Source: Haloarcula sp. CBA1127 (GTDB lineage Archaea; Halobacteriota; Halobacteria; Halobacteriales; Haloarculaceae). From it: a DNA stretch of 64,000 nt. The first letter of the stretch is position 1, and every line of letters begins with the position of its first letter. The notes under the pieces are model-generated. The model saw nothing but the letters and a program-made list of their open reading frames with translations, searched no databases and had not been told where the DNA came from. Both the position numbers and the translations under genes were made by a program. The DNA lies in assembly GCF_001485575.1 (NCBI RefSeq), contig NZ_BCNB01000001.1, positions 1 through 64,000 of the forward strand, given 5' to 3'. Below, in pieces: positions 44,937 through 52,759 of the stretch.

Positions 44937-44992
44937 GGATCTACAGGCGGAACAGGCCGAGTGCCGTGGGGCTTGACCCCGAGGCGGTTCAC
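44937..44992 (+). repeat. dispersed 55-bp repeat, copy 2
   Basis: Imperfect direct copy of 6430-6484 (see there). Here it abuts the 3' end of the nosL-like gene. Confidence 0.5.
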
Positions 44993-45618
44993 TCCATTCT
45001 AGACATCTGGATTCTCTCAACCAGTACTCTATCGATATCGTCATACTCGATTGTTTGACCGCCATGAGTCTCCGTGAACCGTACAGCCTCGTCGGTTTCA
45101 GAAAACGGAATAAGATCTGGTCCCATGCCACCCATCACATCTGTCTCAACGGCGTAGGTGAGGTCAGTCGCGTCCGCAAAAGTGTCCGGTGCGGTCGGCG
45201 CTGGCATCTTTTTTCGCTCAGTGTTCTCCGGGATCTCCCAGTCGATGCGGGAGTAGTCCGTGACGTACACTGCGGTCGCTTCCGCACCGTCGTCCACCAT
45301 GTCGAAGTGATAGGGAAAGAGCCCGTGGGCGAGTGTGTGGAACCACGCGAGGTGTGCTGTCTCTTCAGTATCTTCGCCGGGTCCCTGACGGGGTTCCGGC
45401 TGTGCGTCGGCGTAGAAAACCTGTCCGTTCGGCCCGCCGTGGTCTCCGATCACCATTCCACCGTAATAATCTGGTTTTTGTCCGGACAGTGCTATCGGCT
45501 TGGGTGCCGCTTCGGTACTACTACCCAGACACCCGGTGAGACCCATCGCGATCCCCGCCCCAAGTGCGTGGACAGCACGTCGACGCGATATCAATCGGTG
45601 GTCAGACTCGCAACCCAT
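44989..45618 (-). CDS. NosL-like lipoprotein (copper chaperone family)
   Basis: A protein of 209 residues from ATG 45618. ISRRRAVHALGAGIAMGLTGC is a twin-arginine signal with lipobox LTGC, so it is an exported lipoprotein. The mature part reads PIALSGQKPDYYGGMVIGDH, GPNGQVFYADAQP, GLFPYHFDMVDDGAEATAVYVTDYS and MGGMGPDLIPFSETDEAVRF, the NosL order. NosL proteins deliver Cu(I) to nitrous-oxide reductase. In those I know, the first block is D.CGM; here the cysteine is Gly (YYGGM), so copper binding may be altered or lost. No other nos genes are near. The GTG/ATG at 45636 adds six residues before the ATG used here. Confidence 0.75.
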   Translation of the reverse strand: MGCESDHRLISRRRAVHALGAGIAMGLTGCLGSSTEAAPKPIALSGQKPDYYGGMVIGDHGGPNGQVFYADAQPEPRQGPGEDTEETAHLAWFHTLAHGLFPYHFDMVDDGAEATAVYVTDYSRIDWEIPENTERKKMPAPTAPDTFADATDLTYAVETDVMGGMGPDLIPFSETDEAVRFTETHGGQTIEYDDIDRVLVERIQMSRME

Positions 45619-45636
45619 GGACTTACCTTCGGCCAC

Positions 45637-45966
45637 GCACGCAATACCGTTCTGGTGCGGTCATCGAACGTCGTCTCTTCACCGCGGCGAGCTCCGCACA
45701 GAACGCGTCAGTGACCCATAGCGCCGAGCGCCATCAGTCCGTGTGCGAAGAGCACGTGCTCCAGTATCACGAAGACGGGACTGAGCAGCCGGTGGACGCG
45801 ACAACAAGGTGCTCCGAAATGATGGGATTCCGACGGTCGAGTTCGGCTTCGGCACCCGGACGGTGCACGGAACCGACGAGTACACGACATCCGAGGCCCT
45901 GGTTTGAAACGTCATCAACTACGGAACACTCCTTGTCCTGTACGAGCAACGTACGAGCACTAACCA
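45637..45966. other. intergenic region with coding debris
   Basis: About 330 bases. Minus strand 45708-45800 reads RVHRLLSPVFVILEHVLFAH followed by GLMALGAMGH and a stop, like the end of a membrane protein, but no start or family is seen. Probably the remnant of a gene that followed the promoter of nosL. Confidence 0.3.
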
Positions 45967-46752
45967 ATGATTGCAGCTATTGGAGGGGCCACAGTCGCGC
46001 TGATGACGCTCGTTATTCTGATCGCCGGGACGACGAACGGACTCGCTGGATTCGGGTTCGCCCTCGTCGGGACGATGGCACTTGCGACGGTGATCGACCC
46101 AGCAACGGCAGTTGTGTTCATGATCATCCCTATTCTCGCGGTGAATCTCTCACTGGTGCGTGATCTCACCCGGGAAGAGCTTCGAACCTGTAGTCGACGG
46201 TTTGGACCACTCATCGGGGCGGCGCTGGTCGGCACGGTTGTCGGGATGGCGGCCCTCAGTAGTATTCCGACCGGGCCCTTGCGTGTCGGCCTCGGGCTAT
46301 TGACTCTCGGCTTCGTCGCGACCACTCAGCAGCGGATCCCCCTCCCAGAGTGGTCGTCAGGTGGGATCAGTACGTTCGCTCAAACGCGAGTTGGGATGCT
46401 CGGTGTTGGCGGCATCTCGGGACTGTTGTTCGGCGGGACAAATGTTGGTGTCCAACTGATCGCGTATCTTCGGAGCTTCGACCTCTCACACGGATTATTT
46501 GTCGGCGTCGTCGCGCTTGTATTCCTAGGACTCAACGGAATCCGTGTTGGTGTGGCGGGTCTGTTCGGGCTATACCCGAGCAGAACTGTTCTGTTTGCGT
46601 CTGTCGTCGCTGCTATCCCGGCCGTCACTGGAGTCGCTGTAGGGAAGCGCCTTCGAGTCACCGCCAGCGAGCGCTCTCGCAGACTCGTCGTGCTGGGACT
46701 GCTTATCGTGGTGGGGATTCGTCTGGTAGGCGGCGGGGTTGGAATAATCTAA
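45967..46752 (+). CDS. TSUP-family transporter (TauE/SafE-type permease)
   Basis: A protein of 261 residues with seven to eight membrane helices: LMTLVILIAGTTNGLAGFGF at the start (the TSUP signature of G/F-rich helix 1), VFMIIPILAVNLSLVRDL, RFGPLIGAALVGTVVGMAAL, and in the second half MLGVGGISGLLFGGTNVGVQ, the inverted-repeat counterpart of the first helix. The family exports or imports sulfur oxyanions and organosulfonates in the membrane. No neighbour gives the substrate. ATG 45967 follows a short A-rich leader. Confidence 0.85.
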   Translation: MIAAIGGATVALMTLVILIAGTTNGLAGFGFALVGTMALATVIDPATAVVFMIIPILAVNLSLVRDLTREELRTCSRRFGPLIGAALVGTVVGMAALSSIPTGPLRVGLGLLTLGFVATTQQRIPLPEWSSGGISTFAQTRVGMLGVGGISGLLFGGTNVGVQLIAYLRSFDLSHGLFVGVVALVFLGLNGIRVGVAGLFGLYPSRTVLFASVVAAIPAVTGVAVGKRLRVTASERSRRLVVLGLLIVVGIRLVGGGVGII

Positions 46753-47023
46753 ATATCGATGTCAGTATTTCAGTCCATATCCGTTCAAGCGAATAGGTTC
46801 GCCGTCTGGCATCAATAAATGAGATACGTAGCTTGACAAGCCCGTTCTCTTCGAGTTGGATGGGTTCATAACAAACGGTTCGCACTGGAAGAAGTTTGGA
46901 ATCCATCCGGTCAGCAGCTATCTCTTCGATTTCGTCGAACAGTGCTTCGACGTGCCTTTCGACCTCGTCACGGACATCACGGACTGTTTCCGTGTCTTCA
47001 TCACCGGATTCGTAAGGTCCCAC
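46703..47023 (-). CDS. hypothetical small acidic protein
   Basis: A protein of 106 residues: DTETVRDVRDEVERHVEALF forms a long helix with EEIEEIAADR, followed by VRTVCYEPIQLEENGLVKLR, a beta hairpin, and a helix SLERIWTEILTSIFRLF. No family recognised. Its 3' end overlaps the convergent TSUP gene by 50 bases, and the start may lie upstream of GTG 47023. Acidic composition supports it being real, with moderate certainty. Confidence 0.5.
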   Translation of the reverse strand: MGPYESGDEDTETVRDVRDEVERHVEALFDEIEEIAADRMDSKLLPVRTVCYEPIQLEENGLVKLRISFIDARRRTYSLERIWTEILTSIFRLFQPRRLPDESPPR

Positions 47024-47313
47024 CCCCGAGATTCCCCGCCGTAGTGATCGGGTTGAACTCCGAGACAGTACATCCCATCAAAGGACGAAATGGCTCTGTT
47101 CTAACTTCTCTGGAACATCATAGGTCGGCGAGCAGTCGGTGTGCGCGGCGGCCGCTGTGAATGGCGACCGACGGCTCTAGACAGCGCAAGATAGTTGAGA
47201 ACAGACGACTCGGATATCTCGTGCTTCACTCGGCACATGGTGTGCCAGCCGTGTCTGACGATAGTACTAAGTCAAGATAACTTGTTAAACAAGATTAGAG
47301 GGCTTAGCTAGCT
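47024..47313. other. upstream region of parA with possible IS scar
   Basis: Contains ggctctgttctaac at 47094-47107 and gttgagaacagac at 47193-47205, which look like worn inverted ends of a lost IS, and the palindrome at 47281-47293 near the parA start. Confidence 0.4.
47281..47293. promoter_or_regulatory. palindromic operator candidate before parA
   Basis: cttgttaaacaag is a perfect inverted repeat of CTTGTT around one base, 20 bases before ATG 47314. Its right part extended, gttaaacaaga, recurs exactly at 48225-48235 inside the ParB-like gene. The location suits autoregulation by the partition proteins. Confidence 0.5.
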
Positions 47314-48093
47314 ATGTCGAATAAACCGTATCGGTTGGCAGTCTCGAACCAGAAAGGCGGCGTCGGGAAGAGCACAGTTGCACTAAACATCGCAGGAGCG
47401 CTCGGCGAACAAGGTCAGAACGTGCTGCTGGTAGATCTTGACCCACAGGGCTACCTGACCAGCGGCGTTGGTCTGGATGACGAGTACACGGCCCCATCGC
47501 CGAATCTTAACGACGCGCTGAAAGCTCCGGGCGAACACGCTGTCGGCGATCTCGTGATAGGCCACGACGAGTTCGACGTGCTGCCGGCTAACATAGATAT
47601 GTTCTCGCTAGAGCAGGAGCTCGTTAGCGGAATGCGTGGTCGCGAGCGTTTATCGATGCTGCTCGAAGATGTGACTGGCTACGATTTCCTCGTCGTCGAT
47701 TGTCCGCCATCGCTAGGGCTCTTGACCGATAACGCGTTACTTGCGTGTGAGAACGTACTCATCCCCGCCGAGGCTGAGGACACGAGCATTCGCGCTGTCG
47801 AATTGCTGTTCAAGCAAATTGACTCTTTGGAGGACAACTTCGGTGCGTCGATCCAAGAAGAGGCCTTGGTCGTCAGCAACGTTGACTATCCGCTTGACGG
47901 TGAACAACGGGGGATGTTGGAGTGGTTTGACGACACGTTCAGCGACCGGATTCCGGTGTTCGAGATCCGGAACCGGGCCGCCATCAAGCGGGCGTTCAAT
48001 TCCGGCCACAGTATCTTCGGCCACGACGAGGAGTGTGACCAAGCAGACGAACTGCTGCGGATTGCGGACTATTTCATTAAGGAGCAACCATGA
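47314..48093 (+). CDS. parA: ParA-family partition ATPase
   Basis: A protein of 259 residues with the deviant Walker A NQKGGVGKSTVALNIAGAL near residues 11-29, the switch/Walker A' motif VLLVDLDPQGYLTSG and Walker B DFLVVDCPPSLGLLTDNAL. It lacks the N-terminal HTH of long ParA proteins, so it is a short, Soj-like ATPase. It uses ATP cycles on the nucleoid to separate plasmid copies. Its TGA overlaps the ATG of the ParB-like gene at 48090, a standard partition operon. Confidence 0.9.
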   Translation: MSNKPYRLAVSNQKGGVGKSTVALNIAGALGEQGQNVLLVDLDPQGYLTSGVGLDDEYTAPSPNLNDALKAPGEHAVGDLVIGHDEFDVLPANIDMFSLEQELVSGMRGRERLSMLLEDVTGYDFLVVDCPPSLGLLTDNALLACENVLIPAEAEDTSIRAVELLFKQIDSLEDNFGASIQEEALVVSNVDYPLDGEQRGMLEWFDDTFSDRIPVFEIRNRAAIKRAFNSGHSIFGHDEECDQADELLRIADYFIKEQP

Positions 48094-48530
48094 AAGACAG
48101 AGACGAGGCCAAAGACGAAATGTCCGAACGGCTCGGCCAGCGGTTCGGGAATGAAGAGACAGATAAGTCCGATAAATCAGATAAAGCCGATAAGCCTGAT
48201 GAGCCAGATAATGAAGATAAGGATGTTAAACAAGACAAACAAGATAATAGTGATAAGTCTATTAAACAAAATAATCAAGATATAGCGATTAAATCAGATA
48301 AATCCATTAAGGATTATAAGGAAGTTTGGGGGAGTAAACTGGTTCATTTGCCGGATGAACTCATGGACCCAGTCGATAACGAGTTCGACCGAATGAAATA
48401 CGAGTGTGACTGGGATGTAAAGAAAGAACGGCACTACTACCCAGTCGTCGTGGCACGCGGGATTGAGGCAGTCCAAGAGATGTCTGGTTCGGAGTTCACC
48501 GATGCTGTCGAATCTCTCGAATTGCGGTAA
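48090..48530 (+). CDS. ParB-like partition partner with Lys/Asp low-complexity segment
   Basis: A protein of 146 residues. Residues 20-75 are a low-complexity stretch of repeated DKSDKADKPDEPDNEDKD and DKSIKQNNQDIAIKSDKSIK units, unusually rich in Lys and Asn for a haloarchaeon. Residues 80-146 are a conserved-looking domain (WGSKLVHLPDELMDPVDNEF, CDWDVKKERHYYPVVVARGI). It overlaps parA by four bases. Lacks ParB nuclease/HTH motifs that I can see, so it is a small adaptor type. The DNA of 48155-48330 is an A+T-rich run of gataa and aaacaaga units that could itself be the centromere. Confidence 0.7.
   Translation: MKDRDEAKDEMSERLGQRFGNEETDKSDKSDKADKPDEPDNEDKDVKQDKQDNSDKSIKQNNQDIAIKSDKSIKDYKEVWGSKLVHLPDELMDPVDNEFDRMKYECDWDVKKERHYYPVVVARGIEAVQEMSGSEFTDAVESLELR
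48155..48330. repeat. A+T-rich gataa/aaacaaga repeat tract inside the ParB-like gene
   Basis: gataa followed by g or a occurs at least ten times in about 170 bases, together with gttaaacaaga at 48225-48235 and attaaacaaaa near 48263, matching the palindrome before parA. Candidate parS/centromere overlapping coding sequence. Confidence 0.5.
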
Positions 48531-49004
48531 CTGAGGCGTTCTATTAGCGTGTTTCACAGGAAACAGTGGGATGTAAGAACACATCGATGGCGGGGTGTGC
48601 GGGCTACAGTAGTCGGTTGCACGATTTCGTTATTCACATGAGTACGCTGAAACTGAAACGGCTGTATCAGACAGTACAGTCTATAAAGAGTAAGGAATCG
48701 GTCCAATTAGAGAGACCGCATTTCGATTGGATTCTCAGAACTACCTTACCTACATGCCTCTGCTTTCCAAAGCTCAAAGAATTCCAAATGTTACCCAGAT
48801 AGTCACAGTTTTCCAATTAAAAAGAAATAGTAGTCAACACGCATCCGTACTGAACAGGCGTTTCATCTCTACGACTGAATAAAGGAACTATATTGCCAAC
48901 TACTGATGAATTCGGTATCTGCACGTACAGCCTACCAGCACTGCGTACTCCTCCGATAAGTTCAAACAGGAATGAAGACGAAGGTTGCCCCAGCGACAAC
49001 CCGA
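48531..49004. other. gene-free region
   Basis: About 470 bases. A weak ATG frame at 48641 (STLKLKRLYQTVQSIKSKES) resembles the start of a worn transposase but cannot be assigned. Nothing else seen. Confidence 0.3.
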
Positions 49005-49535
49005 TTACGTAATCTCGTCGATCAACTCAAATCCGTCTCTGAACTGAACCCGGTCTTCGAAGCCGTTAGCTGTAAGTGCTGCAACGGTGCCTTCACCAGC
49101 GTCAGTATCTGTGGTCACAACACAGACGTATCGAACGTCGCCGCTGTCGAGAAGGGTTGCTGCAATAGCGCCGAGGGCAGTATCTGCCTTCTCAATCTGG
49201 TCCTCAGGTCGATTTGATGACCGGGCAATATATGACCGGATGTCATCCATCACCCGGGATACTGTGCTGTTCGCATATTCGGGTTCAGCAGCAACTCGAA
49301 CCCAGCCAGCATCGAGTGCGCTATTAATCGGCGTCTGTCCTGGTGTGCTGCGGTCTGGCGCTCCGCCAAGTTCCTCGTAGACGCGTTGGGGGATTACAAA
49401 CGTGAGGGCGTTCTGAGCGGCGAAGCGCTCAAGAGCAGCGTATTTGTTATTCTGTTGGCGACCACAGGCGATGAAGAATCCGGTATCTGCGACCCACGCT
49501 ACGGACTCCTGAAATGGGTCGAATGGCGTGCTCAT
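49005..49535 (-). CDS. PIN-domain protein (VapC-like)
   Basis: A protein of 176 residues. VAWVADTGFFIACGRQQNNK holds the first acidic ligand, FVIPQRVYEELGG the conserved Glu, EKADTALGAIAATLL the third acidic site and CVVTTDTDAGEG the fourth, so a full PIN active site is present. It is longer than usual VapC. It follows the winged-helix gene at 49545-50129 by nine bases; that pairing, HTH protein first and PIN protein second, recurs in haloarchaea and acts like a toxin-antitoxin module. RNase activity is inferred. Confidence 0.75.
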   Translation of the reverse strand: MSTPFDPFQESVAWVADTGFFIACGRQQNNKYAALERFAAQNALTFVIPQRVYEELGGAPDRSTPGQTPINSALDAGWVRVAAEPEYANSTVSRVMDDIRSYIARSSNRPEDQIEKADTALGAIAATLLDSGDVRYVCVVTTDTDAGEGTVAALTANGFEDRVQFRDGFELIDEIT

Positions 49536-49544
49536 CGGTGCCCG

Positions 49545-50129
49545 TCAGTCCTCAGATGACGGTGGTTGGTCGCGAGCATTCCGGATATCCTCAAAGTATG
49601 GATCAACGGCTTGCATATCTTGAACCACATCTCGAAGCGCATGCAAGACTGTAATCGCGAAGGCCTGCTGCAGATCGAGCTCCCGAGCCGCGACTCGTTC
49701 AGACATCTCACCGTTGGTATAGGGGATGGCGTACGTGAGCGCAGCCGCGAGTTTACCGAGCCCGTATCTTTCCAGGAGGAGGTTGAGATCCTGGTCGTGT
49801 GGTGAGCGACCGACGGCCTCGATGAGAGTGGGAGTGACGGTATACTCGTCACCGTCCAGATCTGCAGTAAGCGTGATCGGGACCGCCGAATACGTGTGTG
49901 TCTTCTGCTCTTCATCACGGGTCACGACACCGAGGTCAACAAGCGTCCCCATATCCGAGTACGCTGTCGTCCGGGGAATCTCTAATGCAGCGACGATATC
50001 GTCGATAATCACTTCTCTCTCACGAAGGACGAACGTGTAGAGCCGGGCCAAGCGTGGCTCTTCCAGCAGTTGTGCAATCGACAGGAGACCATTGATAGCT
50101 CGTTCTGGGTCCCCGGCAGCTTTCGACAT
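49545..50129 (-). CDS. winged-helix regulator, likely antitoxin partner of the PIN protein
   Basis: A protein of 194 residues from ATG 50129. INGLLSIAQLLEEPRLARLY, DDIVAALEIPRTTAYSDMGT and LVDLGVVTRDEEQKTHTYSA form a winged helix; the C-terminal half (LNLLLERYGLGKLAAALTYA, LHALRDVVQDMQAVDPYFED) is helical and could bind the PIN protein. It lies nine bases before the PIN gene. Probably represses its own promoter upstream of 50129. Confidence 0.75.
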   Translation of the reverse strand: MSKAAGDPERAINGLLSIAQLLEEPRLARLYTFVLREREVIIDDIVAALEIPRTTAYSDMGTLVDLGVVTRDEEQKTHTYSAVPITLTADLDGDEYTVTPTLIEAVGRSPHDQDLNLLLERYGLGKLAAALTYAIPYTNGEMSERVAARELDLQQAFAITVLHALRDVVQDMQAVDPYFEDIRNARDQPPSSED

Positions 50130-50483
50130 ACAATTCATAATTCATGTATTGAGTAATAACTGTTGGGACGACGTCTTCAGCACTATACATCTCTACCATC
50201 TACCGGGTACCGGTTGGTTCCGACTCAACACCTTCGCAACATTATGCCCTCAAACGTAAGAACCTCGAATAAAGGGTCGCCGAAGAGTAGCAGTCGAATC
50301 GACGGGAACTTTTCTCCACCCTCTGGTTCAATCGTCATCACGATACCGTTGCCCCCTCCGGGCTCTGTCTGTGCCGTCTGGCCCAGCGATGGGGTGAGAC
50401 AGCTGAAAGGCAGTTTGTTACACCCCTCTGTCCACCATGGGGCATTTCTCCGGAGAGCCCTGTCTATCTCTTTCAAAAATCCA
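50130..50483. other. gene-poor region
   Basis: About 350 bases. Open frames exist on both strands (for example minus strand 50225-50400 with IVMTIEPEGGEKFPSIRLLL), but neither has clear coding composition. No repeats or IS ends seen. Confidence 0.3.
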
Positions 50484-50777
50484 CTACGGAGATAGCTCAC
50501 TGATCGGAGCCAAGTACTTGTCCTCCCATTCTCGATGGGCCTGAAGCTCTCGCACGCCACGCTTCGTCAACTGATATTCGTTCTCTCGTCCGTTCTTAGC
50601 CTTCTTTCTGATAAGTCCCTTCTCGACCAGATCATCCAATTGCGGATAGACACGTCCTACCGTAATCTCCTCAGAGTAGTATTCCTGCAGCTCCGCGGTC
50701 AGTTCTGTCCCCATCGGACTATCCATGCCCGCAAGAACGACCATCATATCGCGTTTGAAGCTATTCACGTCATACAT
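50484..50777 (-). CDS. PadR-family transcription regulator
   Basis: A protein of 97 residues from ATG 50777, MYDVNSFKRDMMVVLAGMDS, continuing TELTAELQEYYSEEITVGRV, YPQLDDLVEKGLIRKK and YQLTKRGVRELQAHREWEDK, the standard haloarchaeal PadR winged helix. A longer frame to 50810 adds residues not usual in the family. Target unknown; the nearest gene is the divergent unknown at 50890. Confidence 0.8.
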   Translation of the reverse strand: MYDVNSFKRDMMVVLAGMDSPMGTELTAELQEYYSEEITVGRVYPQLDDLVEKGLIRKKAKNGRENEYQLTKRGVRELQAHREWEDKYLAPISELSP

Positions 50778-50889
50778 CCTGTCAAGCCAAGTACCACTCT
50801 CGGGAGTCATAATCTTATCTGTTCGTACTTACTAGAGCTCGACTCAATACCCTCCTCAAGCACTGTATCGATACTTCACCTTATCCACA

Positions 50890-51216
50890 ATGTTCGTTTT
50901 ATGCAGCCATCTCAGCCGGAGGCTCCAAACGATATCCAATCCAACAGACGACGCATTCCTGACCGAACTCGCAACCTATCGGAACCGAAAGCTCTTGCCC
51001 TGGCAGCTTGCAGCAGACGGACGTACATTCTGTGGCATCCGGTTCATCGTTCAGGAGCGCGACCTGCAGACTGCACCCGTCGACGAACAAGTCCAAGCCT
51101 TCGTTGCGGATATGCTATCGGACGGTGAGATCCGCCCAGAGTACGATTCGATGGCTGACTGGGACGCTCTAGAAGCGAAGCACGGCGACACTGCTGACCA
51201 GTACCTCTCGACCTGA
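50890..51216 (+). CDS. hypothetical plasmid-type protein
   Basis: A protein of 108 residues. From residue 22, FLTELATYRNRKLLPWQLAA, then CGIRFIVQERDLQTAPVDEQ and EYDSMADWDALEAKHGDTAD. No family recognised. The first 20 residues are weak; another ATG at 50900 in a neighbouring frame (QPSQPEAPNDIQSN) looks more natural, so a one-base shift near 50945 is possible. Confidence 0.5.
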   Translation: MFVLCSHLSRRLQTISNPTDDAFLTELATYRNRKLLPWQLAADGRTFCGIRFIVQERDLQTAPVDEQVQAFVADMLSDGEIRPEYDSMADWDALEAKHGDTADQYLST

Positions 51217-51267
51217 CGCCGCCTCAGAGCGATTTTGTGCCGCCTCACTGGCTGGAGGCTTTCCAGT

Positions 51268-52092
51268 ATGTTGCCAACAGCCGAACCACCGTTCGATCCG
51301 ATCTTCGTCGAGGAACCGCCGGTCAGTCCAAACTACGAACAGACGATTATCGACAACGTCGGCTTACCATTCTACACCGACGTTGACCGTCCCGACGAAG
51401 CGCCTGCTGACGAGCGCGAGCGAACTATCGACCTCGCGGAACGAATCCTGCGCGCCGGCGGCGTCCGAACTGGCTTCGGCCATCACGAGGAAGTCCGGAT
51501 CTCGATGGAGTCGTGGGCCCCCGATGCCAGTGAAGAGTGCGACGCTGACCCCGGCTACTGGCGCTCTCACGTCCTCTTAATGTCGCCCAAGGAGATGAAC
51601 TTCGGGCAGCTAAACGGCGAACCCGAGGCAAAGCACAAGAAAGCCAAGACAGTGCTTGCCTGGGCTGTGGACTGTATTGACACCGACGTCCTCCAAGACA
51701 TTGAGCGGTCCCAAGCCGAGGATATCAAGCAGGCGTGGCGGGATGCAGCAGAGGCCGAACTAACGCAGCGTGAGATCGAGAAGTTTGCTGAGGACCGGCC
51801 AGACGAACTCGATGGCTGGACGAAACTTGACGCCGACCACGACGCTGTCAAGGTGGCCTACGTCGCTGACAACCACGGAACACCGTCGGTTGCAGCCGTC
51901 TTCGAGAGTGCTAACGGTGAGTTGAAGTCCCTTGAGTTCACGCTGGAGGATTGGAAGGAGAACGACGGCAACCCTCGCGAGGCAAGGCCGAATCGGTACT
52001 GTGCGACGACTGACGGCGACGGGGCCTACGCCCGTCTTCGCTCTCATCTGCTGACCTTCGAGGTCAAGCCGATGGAGCGACTCGAAGTGTAA
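51268..52092 (+). CDS. hypothetical haloarchaeal plasmid protein
   Basis: A protein of 274 residues from ATG 51268 (LPTAEPPFDPIFVEEPPVSP). No known domain recognised. It is very acidic, with HHEEVRISMESWAPDASEEC, WRSHVLLMSPKEMNFGQLNG and a C-terminal beta-rich region (VKVAYVADNHGTPSVAAVFE, ATTDGDGAYARLRSHLLTFE). Lies beside the origin and orc1 genes, so probably part of the plasmid backbone. Confidence 0.65.
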   Translation: MLPTAEPPFDPIFVEEPPVSPNYEQTIIDNVGLPFYTDVDRPDEAPADERERTIDLAERILRAGGVRTGFGHHEEVRISMESWAPDASEECDADPGYWRSHVLLMSPKEMNFGQLNGEPEAKHKKAKTVLAWAVDCIDTDVLQDIERSQAEDIKQAWRDAAEAELTQREIEKFAEDRPDELDGWTKLDADHDAVKVAYVADNHGTPSVAAVFESANGELKSLEFTLEDWKENDGNPREARPNRYCATTDGDGAYARLRSHLLTFEVKPMERLEV

Positions 52093-52381
52093 GTTACTAC
52101 ACTGAGTGTGATCAATTCATAGCCCACCCCACACCGTGTTTCGAGTGTAAATACCGCTGCTTGTGGTTTTCACTGGAACCGGTGGTGTGTGCAAGCTTGG
52201 GCAGTAATCATTAGATGGTGGCAGTGCTGGATCGAATATCTCGTTCAGTGTCAAGTGGTTTACGCTGTTGGAGGAATTGATGAAACCCCATCCGGTGTGA
52301 CGCTGAATACCGCTGACATCAACTGTGAGCGCGCGAGGAGGAGTCGGAACTGTCAGCAACAAAAACTCAGGCCCGGACACA

Positions 52382-52401
52382 CACACCGGATTTTGAGTAA
52401 G
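52382..52401 (-). repeat. ORB-like repeat (inverted copy)
   Basis: cacaccggattttgagtaag; the reverse complement is cttactcaaaatccggtgtg, identical to the direct copy at 52618-52637. Confidence 0.7.
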
Positions 52402-52454
52402 GAGTATAGGATCTGTGTCGTAGATGGCTGTATAATAGTGTTAGGAATGGGTTT

Positions 52455-52474
52455 CTTACTCCAAACTAGGTGTG
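52455..52474 (+). repeat. ORB-like repeat
   Basis: cttactccaaactaggtgtg; identical to the copy at 52584-52603. Confidence 0.65.
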
Positions 52475-52583
52475 TTCCTCTAGTCTAGTTGTACTAGTAA
52501 GCAGTGTAGTTTGTGCAGAAACAACGAATGTGCTGCTACAACCGCTACATATCGCTTCTTTCCGCCCCTCTCTTCTTGTTCCT

Positions 52584-52603
52584 CTTACTCCAAACTAGGT
52601 GTG
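52584..52603 (+). repeat. ORB-like repeat
   Basis: cttactccaaactaggtgtg; 129 bases from its identical partner at 52455. Confidence 0.65.
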
Positions 52604-52617
52604 TGTCTCCCTCCCCT

Positions 52618-52637
52618 CTTACTCAAAATCCGGTGTG
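52618..52637 (+). repeat. ORB-like repeat
   Basis: cttactcaaaatccggtgtg; exact inverted partner of 52382-52401. Confidence 0.7.
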
Positions 52638-52703
52638 GTTCAGCCAAGTTTTGTGTAAGAGAGAAATCCCGAAATATCTCTTTTCACTCGATCTACTGGC
52701 ACT

Positions 52704-52723
52704 CTTACTCATAATCCGGTACC
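52704..52723 (+). repeat. ORB-like repeat next to the orc1 promoter
   Basis: cttactcataatccggtacc, diverged at the last bases; it lies just before the TATA-like ttttattt (52726-52733) about 28 bases from ATG 52760, so Orc1 binding here would also control its own gene. Confidence 0.55.
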
Positions 52724-52759
52724 TAAGTTTTATTTCACTGACTGCTGTCGACTCTAGTA

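Larger units (their letters stand above)
52093..52759. other. putative replication origin with ORB-like repeats upstream of orc1/cdc6
   Basis: A+T-rich region holding five copies of a 20-base element of the pattern cttactc[a/c]aaa[t/c]c[c/t][a/g]ggtgtg: one inverted at 52382-52401, four direct at 52455, 52584, 52618 and 52704. Repeats in both orientations next to an orc1/cdc6 gene are the mark of haloarchaeal origins (ORB elements bound by the neighbouring Orc1). A pair cacaccg at 52130-52136 and ggtggtgtgtg at 52181-52191 may be outlying half sites. Confidence 0.7.

Noticed and set aside
48641..48802. Possible start of a transposase gene
   Set aside because: The product loses any transposase-like pattern after about 20 residues, and no catalytic motif or inverted ends are seen.
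50225..50560. Minus-strand open frame of 111 codons before and within the PadR gene
   Set aside because: Overlaps the PadR gene in another frame and has no coding composition in its own part.
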